Shown here: positions 5,516 to 13,054 of the stretch, piece by piece
Position numbering within the stretch: position 1 is the stretch's first letter
Layout of the letters: every line of letters begins with the position of its first letter
Origin: Gammaproteobacteria bacterium
GTDB lineage: Bacteria; Pseudomonadota; Gammaproteobacteria; GCA-001735895
Length of the DNA: 14,436 nt
Assembly (NCBI GenBank): GCA_003231795.1
Contig: QIJI01000134.1
Location: forward strand, 1-14,436
Direction of reading: 5' to 3'
The notes under the pieces: model-generated
Database searches by the model: none
What the model saw: the letters and a program-made list of their open reading frames with translations, nothing else
What the model was told of the DNA's origin: nothing
Program-made: the position numbers and the translations under genes

Positions 5516-6872
5516 TGATTGCTGCGCGAGTAAAGCGATGAAAACGCCAACTCAGTAGTACCGCCGCGACCGCGAGCCCCATGGCCAGCCCCCACCACAA
5601 CCCGGCACCACCCATGTCGTAGTAAAACGCGAGAATTGCGCCTCCGGGAACGCCAAGAACCCAGTAACCGAAGCCTGCAATCCATAGCGGAACCAGATTG
5701 TCTTTCATGCCGCGTAACGCGCGCGCAGCGACGGCCTGCAAACCGTCAAACACCATGAACAGCGCTGCGATATACAAAAAATGTCGGGCCATAGCAGAAA
5801 CTTTTTCATATCCCGGATCATCAGGTGTAATAAATACGAGAATAATCGAATCTGCCAATGTTAAAGGGACTACGACCATCGATGATGTAATTAATATGAC
5901 CAGGCCCATTCCGAGGAATCCGGCTCTTCGGGCCTCGAACATGCTGTTGCGACCGACCGCAAATGCGACACGAATCATGGTGGCCTCTGCCAGCCCAAAC
6001 GCAATCACAAAAGGTATGCCAATCCAGGCAGAGGTAATTTGGTAGGCGGCCAGTGTTTTTGCTCCGATGACACCGGACAGGATTGAGGTTGCAACAAATA
6101 AACCGGCCTCCAGAAATGCGAGTCCGGCAATGGGTAAACCCAGCCAGAAAATTTCGTGGCATAAAGGCAGCCGCAATTTCCATTTACCTTTGAAGATGCC
6201 GTAACCCCGAAACATGGATTTTCGAAATACGTGCAAGGCCAATGCGAAAAACATGAACCATGAAACAATGCTGGTTGCCAGACCGGCCCCGAAAAGTCCC
6301 ATCGGCTCCAACCCGAACCCGCCAAAAACGAACCACACTGTAAACAGGTAGTTGAGCGCTACTGCGATCACGCTAATCACCAGGACTGATACCGTTTGAG
6401 CCAGTACCGCGACGAAATTTCGAAAAATCGAAAACCACAATACCGGTAGTACCATCGGGCTGAGTCCTTTCAGGTATTCCTGTGCCAGGGTGATAACCTT
6501 TGGGTCCTGGTTGGTCGCGTACAAAAACAAATCAAGATTCCAGACTGCGATCGTGGCTGGAATACCGAGTGCGGTGGCGACGAAAAATCCCTGGCGTACC
6601 GATTCGCCCAGTTCATCCTTTTTCCCGGCACCAAGTGCCTGCGCTGCAAGCACGCCGACGACCGATAACAATGCCATTAATACCACCAGAATCTCGAACG
6701 ACAGATCAGCCGCGATACCAGCCGCAGCCAGAGAATGATAGCCAAGCTTGCCGACGACCATTTTGGTGGTTACAAACATCGCATATTCGGCAAGGTAGGC
6801 CGCCGACAGCGGAATCGCGATGATGAAAAACTGTTTTAGCTCGTGTTTAATCGAAGAATCGAGGAAAATCAT
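5508..6872 (-). CDS. MATE family (NorM-like) multidrug/metabolite efflux transporter
   Basis: A 454-residue inner-membrane protein with about 12 hydrophobic helices in two related halves, the usual length for MATE transporters, which export drugs, metabolites or siderophore-like compounds in exchange for Na+ or H+. E255, in GLPIAGLAFLEAGLF at the start of the second half, corresponds to the cation-coupling glutamate of NorM. In the first half, the position usually occupied by Asp in VDTxMxG reads VTTKMVVG (34-41), so that acidic residue is absent. The end (VLLSWRFHRFTRAAITN) is cytoplasmic and basic. It is transcribed toward the BesD-like gene and overlaps its end by 8 bases. No clear ribosome binding site precedes the start. 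Exporting the product of a neighbouring oxygenase is possible but unproven. Confidence 0.88.
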   Translation of the reverse strand: MIFLDSSIKHELKQFFIIAIPLSAAYLAEYAMFVTTKMVVGKLGYHSLAAAGIAADLSFEILVVLMALLSVVGVLAAQALGAGKKDELGESVRQGFFVATALGIPATIAVWNLDLFLYATNQDPKVITLAQEYLKGLSPMVLPVLWFSIFRNFVAVLAQTVSVLVISVIAVALNYLFTVWFVFGGFGLEPMGLFGAGLATSIVSWFMFFALALHVFRKSMFRGYGIFKGKWKLRLPLCHEIFWLGLPIAGLAFLEAGLFVATSILSGVIGAKTLAAYQITSAWIGIPFVIAFGLAEATMIRVAFAVGRNSMFEARRAGFLGMGLVILITSSMVVVPLTLADSIILVFITPDDPGYEKVSAMARHFLYIAALFMVFDGLQAVAARALRGMKDNLVPLWIAGFGYWVLGVPGGAILAFYYDMGGAGLWWGLAMGLAVAAVLLSWRFHRFTRAAITN

Positions 6873-6991
6873 TGGAGTATCGCCATTAGAGGCGGTAATG
6901 TAGTCGATTCAAAAAATGAAACAACAGATAATTGGGTCAGGCGACCAAAATATCTATAGAACTGTTTAATCTAGCAATGGGCCAGGTATTT

Positions 6992-7020
6992 TTGACATTT
7001 CCCCATTTTGACAATACTTT
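6992..7020 (+). promoter_or_regulatory. Candidate promoter of the TRAP transporter operon
   Basis: A perfect TTGACA (6992-6997) followed after 17 bases by TACTTT (7015-7020, weak -10). A second TTGACA lies at 7008-7013 with TATAAC at 7028-7033, but its spacer is only 14 bases. Either gives a 5' untranslated leader of roughly 100 bases before the binding-protein ATG. The region is otherwise AT-rich and non-coding (6873-7130). Confidence 0.4.
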
Positions 7021-7095
7021 AAACCTCTATAACATATTACTGTTCTAAAGATCGAATGCAGTACAACGTAGGCCGTAACGATGTATCGCACAAAA

Positions 7096-7117
7096 ACAAC
7101 AATCGGCACAACAATCG
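7096..7117 (+). repeat. CA-rich 10-bp direct repeat before the binding-protein ribosome binding site
   Basis: ACAACAATCG occurs at 7096-7105 and again at 7108-7117, period 12, and abuts the Shine-Dalgarno AAGGAG at 7118-7123. Unstructured CA-rich leaders are known translational enhancers and binding sites for GU-rich small RNAs (the GcvB paradigm) on periplasmic binding protein mRNAs. The repeat is exact; the role is inferred. Confidence 0.5.
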
Positions 7118-7130
7118 AAGGAGATAAGTA

Positions 7131-8120
7131 ATGAAATCAGGTATGAAATTATCAGGCACGATAGCTTCGGCTTTGCTGGTTGCTTCGTCTTTAGGCGCGG
7201 GCTCAGCCATCGCCCAGGAGACGACGTTCGTAACCATAGGAACCGGTGGTGTAACCGGTGTTTACTACCCAACCGGTGGTGCTATTTGCCGATTGGTCAA
7301 CAAAAATAGAAAAGTGCACGGTGTCCGCTGCTCAGTAGAATCAACCGGTGGATCCGTATACAACATCAACACCATGCGTGGCGGTGAACTGGATATGGGT
7401 GTTGCACAGTCCGACTGGCAGTACCACGCTTATAACGGCACAGTGAAGAAGGCATTCATTGACGCGGGCCCGTATAAAGAACTGAGAGCTGTTTTCTCGG
7501 TACACCCGGAACCCATCAGTATTGTAGCGCGTAAAGATTCTGGTATTAAACATATCAGTGATCTGGTCGGAAAGCGGGTCAATATCGGTAATGCCGGTTC
7601 AGGAACTGAAGCCACCTGGAATGTCGTCTGGGGCGCTATGGGCAAAACCAACAAGGATCTCAAACTCGCATCGCAAATGAAATCGTCCGAAACTCCGGGA
7701 GCCCTGTGCGATAACAAAATTGACGCATTCTTCTGGTTAGTCGGCAACCCCGCTGCACTGAACAAGGAAGCGACCACGACCTGTGAAGCAAATTTTGTTG
7801 CGGTCGACGGTCCTGCGGTTGACAAGCTGGTGGCCAAGTATCCTTTCTATGGCACCACCGTAATTCCAGGTGGAATGTATCGTGGAAACCCGGACGACGT
7901 GCCCACTTTTGGCGTGCTTGCTACTTTTGTTTCTTCTACTGCAACTCCAGCCGATACCATTTATGCGGTGGTCAAAGGAGTATTTGATAACTTTGAAGCT
8001 TTCAAAAAGCTACACCCTGCTTTTGCTAATCTGAATGAAAAGGACATGATCAGTAAAGGTATATCAGCGCCGTTGCATGATGGTGCTATCCGTTACTACA
8101 AGGAACGTGGCTGGATGTAA
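7131..8120 (+). CDS. TAXI family TRAP transporter solute-binding protein
   Basis: A 329-residue periplasmic protein that captures a solute for the TRAP permease encoded next. A signal peptide is clear: basic MKSGMK, a hydrophobic core, and probable cleavage after A28 (SAIA-QE). The mature start TTFVTIGTGGVTGVYYPTGG is diagnostic of the TAXI subgroup, as are STGGSVYNI, GELDMGVAQSDWQYHA and the LCDNKIDAFFWLVGNPA segment. Two cysteine pairs (in ICRL/VRCS and ALCD/TTCE) occur where family members often have them and may form disulfides. Length is normal for the family. AAGGAG 7 bases before the ATG fixes the start. TAXI ligands are poorly characterised (glutamate or other small carboxylates in some cases), so the substrate is open. 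A strong stem-loop follows the stop codon, probably so the binding protein is made in excess over the permease. Confidence 0.93.
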   Translation: MKSGMKLSGTIASALLVASSLGAGSAIAQETTFVTIGTGGVTGVYYPTGGAICRLVNKNRKVHGVRCSVESTGGSVYNINTMRGGELDMGVAQSDWQYHAYNGTVKKAFIDAGPYKELRAVFSVHPEPISIVARKDSGIKHISDLVGKRVNIGNAGSGTEATWNVVWGAMGKTNKDLKLASQMKSSETPGALCDNKIDAFFWLVGNPAALNKEATTTCEANFVAVDGPAVDKLVAKYPFYGTTVIPGGMYRGNPDDVPTFGVLATFVSSTATPADTIYAVVKGVFDNFEAFKKLHPAFANLNEKDMISKGISAPLHDGAIRYYKERGWM

Positions 8121-8133
8121 TTCAGCGTTACTG

Positions 8134-8163
8134 ACAAGGGGGCGGCTTTGCCCGCCCCCTTGT
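8134..8163 (+). terminator. Strong GC-rich stem-loop after the binding-protein gene
   Basis: A perfect 12-bp stem, ACAAGGGGGCGG (8134-8145) with CCGCCCCCTTGT (8152-8163), and a 6-base loop (CTTTGC), starting 14 bases after the stop codon. The following sequence is only moderately T-rich (TGGTTT), so it may be a leaky terminator or an mRNA 3'-stabilising and processing structure between binding protein and permease. Confidence 0.75.
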
Positions 8164-8166
8164 TGG

Positions 8167-8213
8167 TTTAACTGAGACCATTATCTGTAACACGGGTTGT
8201 GGTCTGAGTTAAA
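8167..8213 (+). repeat. Second long inverted repeat in the binding protein-permease gap
   Basis: Arms TTTAACTGAGACCA (8167-8180) and TGGTCTGAGTTAAA (8200-8213) pair at 13 of 14 positions, with a single G-G mismatch and a 19-base loop. It begins 4 bases after the first stem-loop. It may be an RNA structure acting with the first hairpin, or a DNA operator. Downstream is a very A-rich stretch (8211-8250) with AAAAAAATCT at 8221-8230 and again at 8241-8250. Confidence 0.6.
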
Positions 8214-8273
8214 TACAACAAAAAAAATCTACTAAAATTTAAAAAAATCTGTTGGTACAGGGGAGAGACCGCA

Positions 8274-10868
8274 ATGGTCGATGAAAACAAGTCGCAGGCT
8301 TCAGAAGCTGAACTGGAGGAAATGATTGCCGCCACCGATACCGGGGCGCGTAGCCCGGAAGGTAACGTAGGGAAATTGATCGTAGCGACCGCTTTTTGCT
8401 GGTCGGTGTTCCAGCTCTGGATTGCTTCGCCGCTGCCCTATCTGGATATATTTTCTTCGTGGCTGCCGGTTTTGAACAATACCGACACTCGCTCTATTCA
8501 TCTGGCATTCGCGGTCGCGCTGGCGTTTCTTGCCTATCCTGCGTTGAAAAGCTCGCCGCGACATATGATCCCGGTTCAGGATTGGATTTTGGCGCTAAGC
8601 GGCATCATCGTGACCATGTATCTGTCAATATTTGCGGTAGAACTCGGCGAGCGACCGGGGCTGCCGACGACCACCGATCTGGTCATTGCCGGAATAGGTA
8701 TTGTGCTGGTTCTGGAAGCGGCTCGTCGTGCGCTCGGACCACCGTTGATGGTGATCGCGGGTATCTTCCTGCTTTATGTGTTTTTTGGTCATCTCGGGCC
8801 CGAGATTATCGCCTGGAAGGGTGCCTCCTTCGGCAAAGCCATGTCGCATATGTGGATTACCCAGGAAGGCGTCTTCGGGGTTGCGCTGGGTGTGTCGGCA
8901 TCGATGGTGTTTCTGTTTGTACTGTTCGGTTCGATGCTCGAAAAAGCGGGAGCCGGTAATTATTTTATCTGGGTGGCGTTTTCGTTACTGGGGCATATGC
9001 GCGGTGGTCCGGCCAAGGCGGCCGTAGTTTCCTCCGCGTTAACCGGCCTGGTTTCTGGTTCGTCTATCGCCAACGTGGTAACAACCGGTACCTTTACCAT
9101 TCCGTTGATGAAGCGGGTCGGGTTTTCGGCGGAAAAAGCCGGTGCGGTCGAAGTTGCATCTTCGACCAATGGACAGTTGACACCCCCGGTTATGGGTGCT
9201 GCGGCCTTCCTGATGATTGAGTTTGTTGGTATTTCCTATATCGAAGTTATCAAACACGCCTTTCTGCCAGCGATAATTGCCTATATTGCACTGGTTTATA
9301 TTGTGCATCTGGAGGCTTCGAAGGCCGGTCTTGAAGGTCTTAAAAAGACGGTCGAGAGTTCTTTGAAACGATCCTTGCTGGTATATACGACGGTTTGTCT
9401 GGGCATCATTATCCTCTCCGGCATTACTTTTTATGGGTTTGGCTGGGTCAAGGACGTGGGCGGCGAATACACATTCTGGATTTCATCCACGATCGTTATG
9501 GTGGCTTATGTAGTCCTCGCCAAATACTCAACCAAATTTCCGGAACTGGGAAGAAGCGATACCATCGCAGAATTGCCGGTACCAGGCCCGATTGTTAAAT
9601 CAGGGCTCTACTTTTTGCTCCCGGTTGCGGTTCTGATCTGGTGTCTGACGGTAGAACGCCTGTCTCCTGGATTGTCTGCTTTTTATGCCACCATCTTCAT
9701 GGCAATCGTTTTGTTGACGCATAAACCCTTAAAAGCATTTTTTCGTGGTGAAACACAATACGGCGAATATTTCAGAGAATGTCGGAAAGACTTTACCGAC
9801 GGTATGGTTGCCGGTGCCCGTAACATGATCGGTATCGGCGTTGCTACCGCCTGTGCCGGCATCATTCTCGGAACCGTTACCCTGACGGGTATTGGGCTGG
9901 TACTGGCTGAATTTGTTGAGTTTGTTTCCGCCGGTAACCTGATTCTGATGTTGATTTTTACGGCTGTAATCAGTTTGATCCTGGGAATGGGATTACCGAC
10001 TACGGCAAACTATATTGTTGTCTCGTCGCTGATGGCACCGGTTATCGTCTCGGTTGGGGCGAGCAACGGCCTCATTGTGCCGCTGATTGCAGTGCACCTG
10101 TTTGTGTTTTACTTCGGCATACTTGCGGATGACACGCCACCGGTCGGGCTGGCGGCCTATGCGGCGGCGGCGATATCAGGTGGTGATCCGATTAAAACGG
10201 GCATCCAGGGTTTCACCTACGATATGCGCACCGCTATTTTACCGTTCATGTTTATTTTCAATACTGAACTGTTGATGATCGGAATTACCGGACCGATTCA
10301 TCTAATCAGCGTGGTGGTGTCGGCATTGGTTGCGATGCTGTTGTTTGCGGCGGTGACGCAAGGATTTTTCCTGACCCATAGTAAAAAATGGGAAACGGCT
10401 GCGTTGTTGCTGATTACCTTTACCTTATTCCGACCTGGATTTTTTATGGATTTTGTTTACGACCCGCTGCAAAAAGTGGAAGCGAGCAAAATTTACGAAA
10501 TTGCTGAAATGCAGCCGGCCAATGGATTGATTCGGGTGCGCGTCGTTGGCGAAACACTGGAAGGTGATTTGGTCGATAAGGTTGTGATGCTGCCGGTTGG
10601 TGAACCCGGTGCCGGCAAGGACCGGGTCGAAATGGCGGCAGGACTGGAACTGCGTGAAGAAGACGGCAAGATGCTGGTCGACAATATTGTGTTCGGCAGT
10701 GCCGCCGAAAAACAAAAAATCGACTTTGACTGGGAAGTTGTTGACATCCAGATAAAATCAGATCGACCCGATAAACGATGGTTTTACATACCCGCAATAC
10801 TATTGCTAGTGCTGGTGTGGAAGACCCAGAGCGCGCGTCGAGATCGGGAAAAACTGGTTCCTGCGTAA
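8274..10868 (+). CDS. TRAP transporter fused permease (DctQM) with C-terminal DUF3394 domain
   Basis: An 864-residue inner-membrane permease driven by an ion gradient, working with the TAXI binding protein. The cytoplasmic N-terminus contains the family motif EEMIAATDTGARSPEG. Residues about 30-190 are the DctQ-like four-helix part, and about 195-720 the DctM-like part with many helices, including LTGLVSGSSIANVVTTGTFT, the SSTNGQLTPPVMG loop and ILGMGLPTTANYIVVSSLMAP (about 569-589). From about 724 to 833 a soluble, charged region (FMDFVYDPLQKVEASK onward) matches DUF3394, found C-terminal in a subset of fused TAXI-TRAP permeases; a last helix (WFYIPAILLLVLVW) and a basic tail follow. GGGGAGAG about 6 bases before the ATG supports the start. 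It lies 153 bases after the binding protein gene, with two stem-loops between. Transport substrate is unknown. Confidence 0.93.
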   Translation: MVDENKSQASEAELEEMIAATDTGARSPEGNVGKLIVATAFCWSVFQLWIASPLPYLDIFSSWLPVLNNTDTRSIHLAFAVALAFLAYPALKSSPRHMIPVQDWILALSGIIVTMYLSIFAVELGERPGLPTTTDLVIAGIGIVLVLEAARRALGPPLMVIAGIFLLYVFFGHLGPEIIAWKGASFGKAMSHMWITQEGVFGVALGVSASMVFLFVLFGSMLEKAGAGNYFIWVAFSLLGHMRGGPAKAAVVSSALTGLVSGSSIANVVTTGTFTIPLMKRVGFSAEKAGAVEVASSTNGQLTPPVMGAAAFLMIEFVGISYIEVIKHAFLPAIIAYIALVYIVHLEASKAGLEGLKKTVESSLKRSLLVYTTVCLGIIILSGITFYGFGWVKDVGGEYTFWISSTIVMVAYVVLAKYSTKFPELGRSDTIAELPVPGPIVKSGLYFLLPVAVLIWCLTVERLSPGLSAFYATIFMAIVLLTHKPLKAFFRGETQYGEYFRECRKDFTDGMVAGARNMIGIGVATACAGIILGTVTLTGIGLVLAEFVEFVSAGNLILMLIFTAVISLILGMGLPTTANYIVVSSLMAPVIVSVGASNGLIVPLIAVHLFVFYFGILADDTPPVGLAAYAAAAISGGDPIKTGIQGFTYDMRTAILPFMFIFNTELLMIGITGPIHLISVVVSALVAMLLFAAVTQGFFLTHSKKWETAALLLITFTLFRPGFFMDFVYDPLQKVEASKIYEIAEMQPANGLIRVRVVGETLEGDLVDKVVMLPVGEPGAGKDRVEMAAGLELREEDGKMLVDNIVFGSAAEKQKIDFDWEVVDIQIKSDRPDKRWFYIPAILLLVLVWKTQSARRDREKLVPA

Positions 10869-10909
10869 TAGTCGGCAGAATTTTCGGGGGAACAGATTCC
10901 TCTAAATAA

Positions 10910-10931
10910 GGGCCGGGTCGATCAGGCCCGG
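10910..10931 (+). terminator. Possible terminator hairpin after the TRAP permease
   Basis: CCGGG (10913-10917) pairs with CCCGG (10927-10931); the alternative pairing GGGCC/GGCCC (10910-10914 with 10925-10929) overlaps it. The 3' side continues TGATTGTTTCG, a weak T tract. It is 42 bases after the stop codon. The stem is short, so read-through into the EamA gene is possible. Confidence 0.4.
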
Positions 10932-11022
10932 TGATTGTTTCGACATCGAATTTTGGAACTGTCATCCGCTCGAATTGGCGTCAATCACCCCCGGTGTCAC
11001 ATTTGACTGGGGTTAAAATACT

Positions 11023-11868
11023 GTGACGCCGATGATCATCGGACTGGTTTTGTTCGCGGCACTTTTGCACGCGAGCTGGAATGCGATGGCAAAATCGGGC
11101 GGGTCTGCGCAGTTCAGTATCGCCTCTTATCGCCTGGTCAGCGCAATCTGTTGTCTGCCGCTGTTATTCTTTTTCCCCTTGCCCCTGATCGAAAGCTGGC
11201 CGCTGCTGCTCGCCTCGGTGATTATCCACACGGCCTACTACATTACACTGGCGCGTTCCTATCGAACGGGTGATTTATCCCAGGTGTATCCGTTATTTCG
11301 TGGACTGGCACCGGTCATGGTGGTCATTGGTGCCGGGCTGTTTGCCAACGAATGGCTATCTGCGGGGGCAATGTTGGGAATAGGGCTGGTCAGCCTGGGC
11401 CTGGTCAGCATCACCTTTATGGGTGGCGCTTTGGGTCGAATATCGCCGCAGACATTGCGCTGGGGGCTGGCGACCTCGTTTTTCATCGCTGCCTATACGG
11501 TAGCCGATGGTATTGGTGTGCGTGCCGCCGGTAATCCGTTCAGCTATATCCTGTGGTTATTTGTATTCGAGCCGGTACCGATAGGATTGTGGTTGCTGCT
11601 ACGGGATCGGGCGGGCTGGTTCGGTTATATGCGCGCTAAACCCGGTAAAATTACCCTGGGTGCAATGGCGGCCGCGTCGGCCTACGCGATGGTTATTTAT
11701 GCGATGAGCGTGGCACCGATCGCAATGGTTTCATCGTTGCGCGAAACCAGTGTAATATTCGCTGCCCTGATCGGTAGCCTGGTGTTTCATGAATCATTCG
11801 GGCGTCAACGTATTATCGCAGCGGTTGTCGTCTGCCTGGGTGTAGTGTTGATTAAAATTCTCGGCTAA
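11023..11868 (+). CDS. EamA/DMT superfamily transporter
   Basis: A 281-residue inner-membrane protein with about ten hydrophobic helices arranged as two EamA repeats. The end of each repeat is recognisable: SQVYPLFRGLAPVMVVIGAGLFANEW closes the first and SVAPIAMVSSLRETSVIFAALIGSLVFHE the second. Family members export or import amino acids, nucleotides, sugars or metabolites. The start is GTG 11023, with GGGG 10 bases before it; an in-frame ATG at 11032 is a close alternative and would change only three residues. It lies between the TRAP permease and the PLP lyase on the same strand, with 42 bases to the next gene, which suggests it handles the same substrate or a product of the pathway; this is contextual inference. 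Confidence 0.87.
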   Translation: MTPMIIGLVLFAALLHASWNAMAKSGGSAQFSIASYRLVSAICCLPLLFFFPLPLIESWPLLLASVIIHTAYYITLARSYRTGDLSQVYPLFRGLAPVMVVIGAGLFANEWLSAGAMLGIGLVSLGLVSITFMGGALGRISPQTLRWGLATSFFIAAYTVADGIGVRAAGNPFSYILWLFVFEPVPIGLWLLLRDRAGWFGYMRAKPGKITLGAMAAASAYAMVIYAMSVAPIAMVSSLRETSVIFAALIGSLVFHESFGRQRIIAAVVVCLGVVLIKILG

Positions 11869-11896
11869 TAGTCTATCGGCTAGCAGCTTATCAATT

Positions 11897-11905
11897 TAAG
11901 GAGGT
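11897..11905 (+). promoter_or_regulatory. Near-perfect Shine-Dalgarno of the PLP lyase
   Basis: TAAGGAGGT pairs at all nine positions with the 3' end of 16S rRNA (anti-SD ACCUCCUUA) and ends 5 bases before the ATG. It is the strongest ribosome binding site in the window and suggests the lyase is translated at a high rate. Confidence 0.8.
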
Positions 11906-11910
11906 CAGTC

Positions 11911-12930
11911 ATGTCACTAACTCAAAAATTCGCGCGAGTTGATCTGAGTCACCGACCCACGCCGTTAGAGCTGCTTAATAATGTGAGTGCCGAATTCAAT
12001 ACCCATGTGTGGATTAAACGCGACGACTGTACCGGGCTCGCCTTCGGTGGCAACAAAAGCCGCCAGCTCGAGTTTTATATCGGCCATGCCTTGCAGCAGG
12101 GCGCGGATACCTTGCTGACTACCGGAGCTGTGCAGTCTAATCATGTCCGTATGACGGTGGCGGCGGCGCGTAAAATGGGACTTGATGTCGAAGTTCAACT
12201 CGAACATCGGGTCGACCGCGATCAACCGGAATATCATCTTTCAGGCAATCCTTATCTGGTAAAGCTGATGGGTGCGAAAATTCACCATTACCCGGTTGGA
12301 GAAGATGAGGGAGGCGCGGATCAGGCGATGGTCGATCGAGCTGTTGAACTCGAAAAGCAGGGCAAAAAGGCTTATGTCATTCCGTTGTCAAACGCGCATA
12401 CACCTTATGGCGCTCTGGGTTATGTCGATGGCGCCGAAGAGACGCTGCAACAGTTAGATGCAATCAACATCAGGCCGAATTGTTTTATTGTGCCAACTGG
12501 CTCCGCCTCTACTCATACCGGCTTTCTGCTCGGTGTGCGAGCGTTGGGTTGGGATACTCCGGTGCATGGTGTGTGCGTGCGCCGCGACGCCAAAAGCCAG
12601 CGGCAACGAGTGCGTACCAAGATGGATTCAGTATTAGCGGCACTGGGAAATCCGGTTACCATCTCGGATGATGACATTGTCTGCGATGACAGCATGCTGG
12701 CACCGGGATATGGCCTGCCCAATCAGGCTACGGTTGGTGCCATCAAGTACCTGGCGCGTCACGAGGGTATATTGCTCGATCCAACCTATTCGGGTAAGAC
12801 ATTTGCGTTGTTGCTGGAAATGTTAAGCCAGGGAAAATTTGGTTCCGACGATCATGTTGTTTTTCTGCATACGGGTGGAACACCTTCACTGTTCGGCTAC
12901 CCTGAACTGGTTGAAAACGACAGTGAATGA
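11911..12930 (+). CDS. D-cysteine desulfhydrase / L-cysteate sulfo-lyase family PLP enzyme
   Basis: A 339-residue fold-type II PLP enzyme of the D-cysteine desulfhydrase/ACC deaminase family. K49 in FGGNKSRQLEF is the Schiff-base lysine, S76-N77 in TGAVQSNHVR the nucleophile region, and Y267 (APGYGLPN) and Y293 (DPTYSGK) the active-site tyrosines. The two residues that separate ACC deaminases (Glu and Leu at 295 and 322 in Pseudomonas numbering) from D-cysteine desulfhydrases (Ser and Thr) appear here as S294 and T321, so ACC deaminase is unlikely. The enzyme would release pyruvate and ammonia together with sulfide (from D-cysteine) or sulfite (from L-cysteate); the sequence alone does not separate these two. 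An optimal Shine-Dalgarno precedes the ATG. Position after TRAP and EamA transporter genes and before a 2-oxo-acid-reducing enzyme suggests a catabolic role. Confidence 0.87.
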   Translation: MSLTQKFARVDLSHRPTPLELLNNVSAEFNTHVWIKRDDCTGLAFGGNKSRQLEFYIGHALQQGADTLLTTGAVQSNHVRMTVAAARKMGLDVEVQLEHRVDRDQPEYHLSGNPYLVKLMGAKIHHYPVGEDEGGADQAMVDRAVELEKQGKKAYVIPLSNAHTPYGALGYVDGAEETLQQLDAINIRPNCFIVPTGSASTHTGFLLGVRALGWDTPVHGVCVRRDAKSQRQRVRTKMDSVLAALGNPVTISDDDIVCDDSMLAPGYGLPNQATVGAIKYLARHEGILLDPTYSGKTFALLLEMLSQGKFGSDDHVVFLHTGGTPSLFGYPELVENDSE

Positions 12931-12994
12931 TGACGTTTTTTCGATAGTTTAATTTCTTACCTGCGATTACACTGCGCCAGTTTTCAAGATGTCG

Positions 12995-13031
12995 CAGCCA
13001 GGGAATTTCTGACGAAGTCAGAGCTTGGCTG
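12995..13031 (+). promoter_or_regulatory. Nested hairpin upstream of the hydroxyacid dehydrogenase
   Basis: An inner perfect inverted repeat TCTGAC-GAA-GTCAGA (13008-13022) is enclosed by CAGCCA (12995-13000) and TGGCTG (13026-13031), with an asymmetric internal loop. It ends 11 bases before the AGGAG ribosome binding site. It could be an operator palindrome or an RNA hairpin controlling the downstream gene. Confidence 0.45.
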
Positions 13032-13054
13032 GTGTTATTACAGGAGAAACCCCA

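Noticed and set aside
8396..8959. A 187-codon alternative frame inside the TRAP permease gene
   Set aside because: Cysteine-, glycine- and arginine-rich shadow of a membrane-protein gene whose main frame has clear TRAP motifs.
10444..10965. A 173-codon minus-strand frame across the end of the TRAP permease
   Set aside because: Mostly antisense to the DUF3394 region, proline- and arginine-rich, no family resemblance.
10986..11028. GTCACA/TGTGAC and CCCC/GGGG inverted repeats before the EamA gene
   Set aside because: Short arms with a long or asymmetric spacing; compatible with chance.
11911..12930. ACC deaminase
   Set aside because: The Glu and Leu typical of ACC deaminases are Ser and Thr here.
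12914..12943. AAAACG/CGTTTT inverted repeat plus T tract as terminator of the PLP lyase
   Set aside because: The stem is AT-rich, only 6 bp, with a 14-base loop and overlaps the end of the coding sequence; too weak to call.
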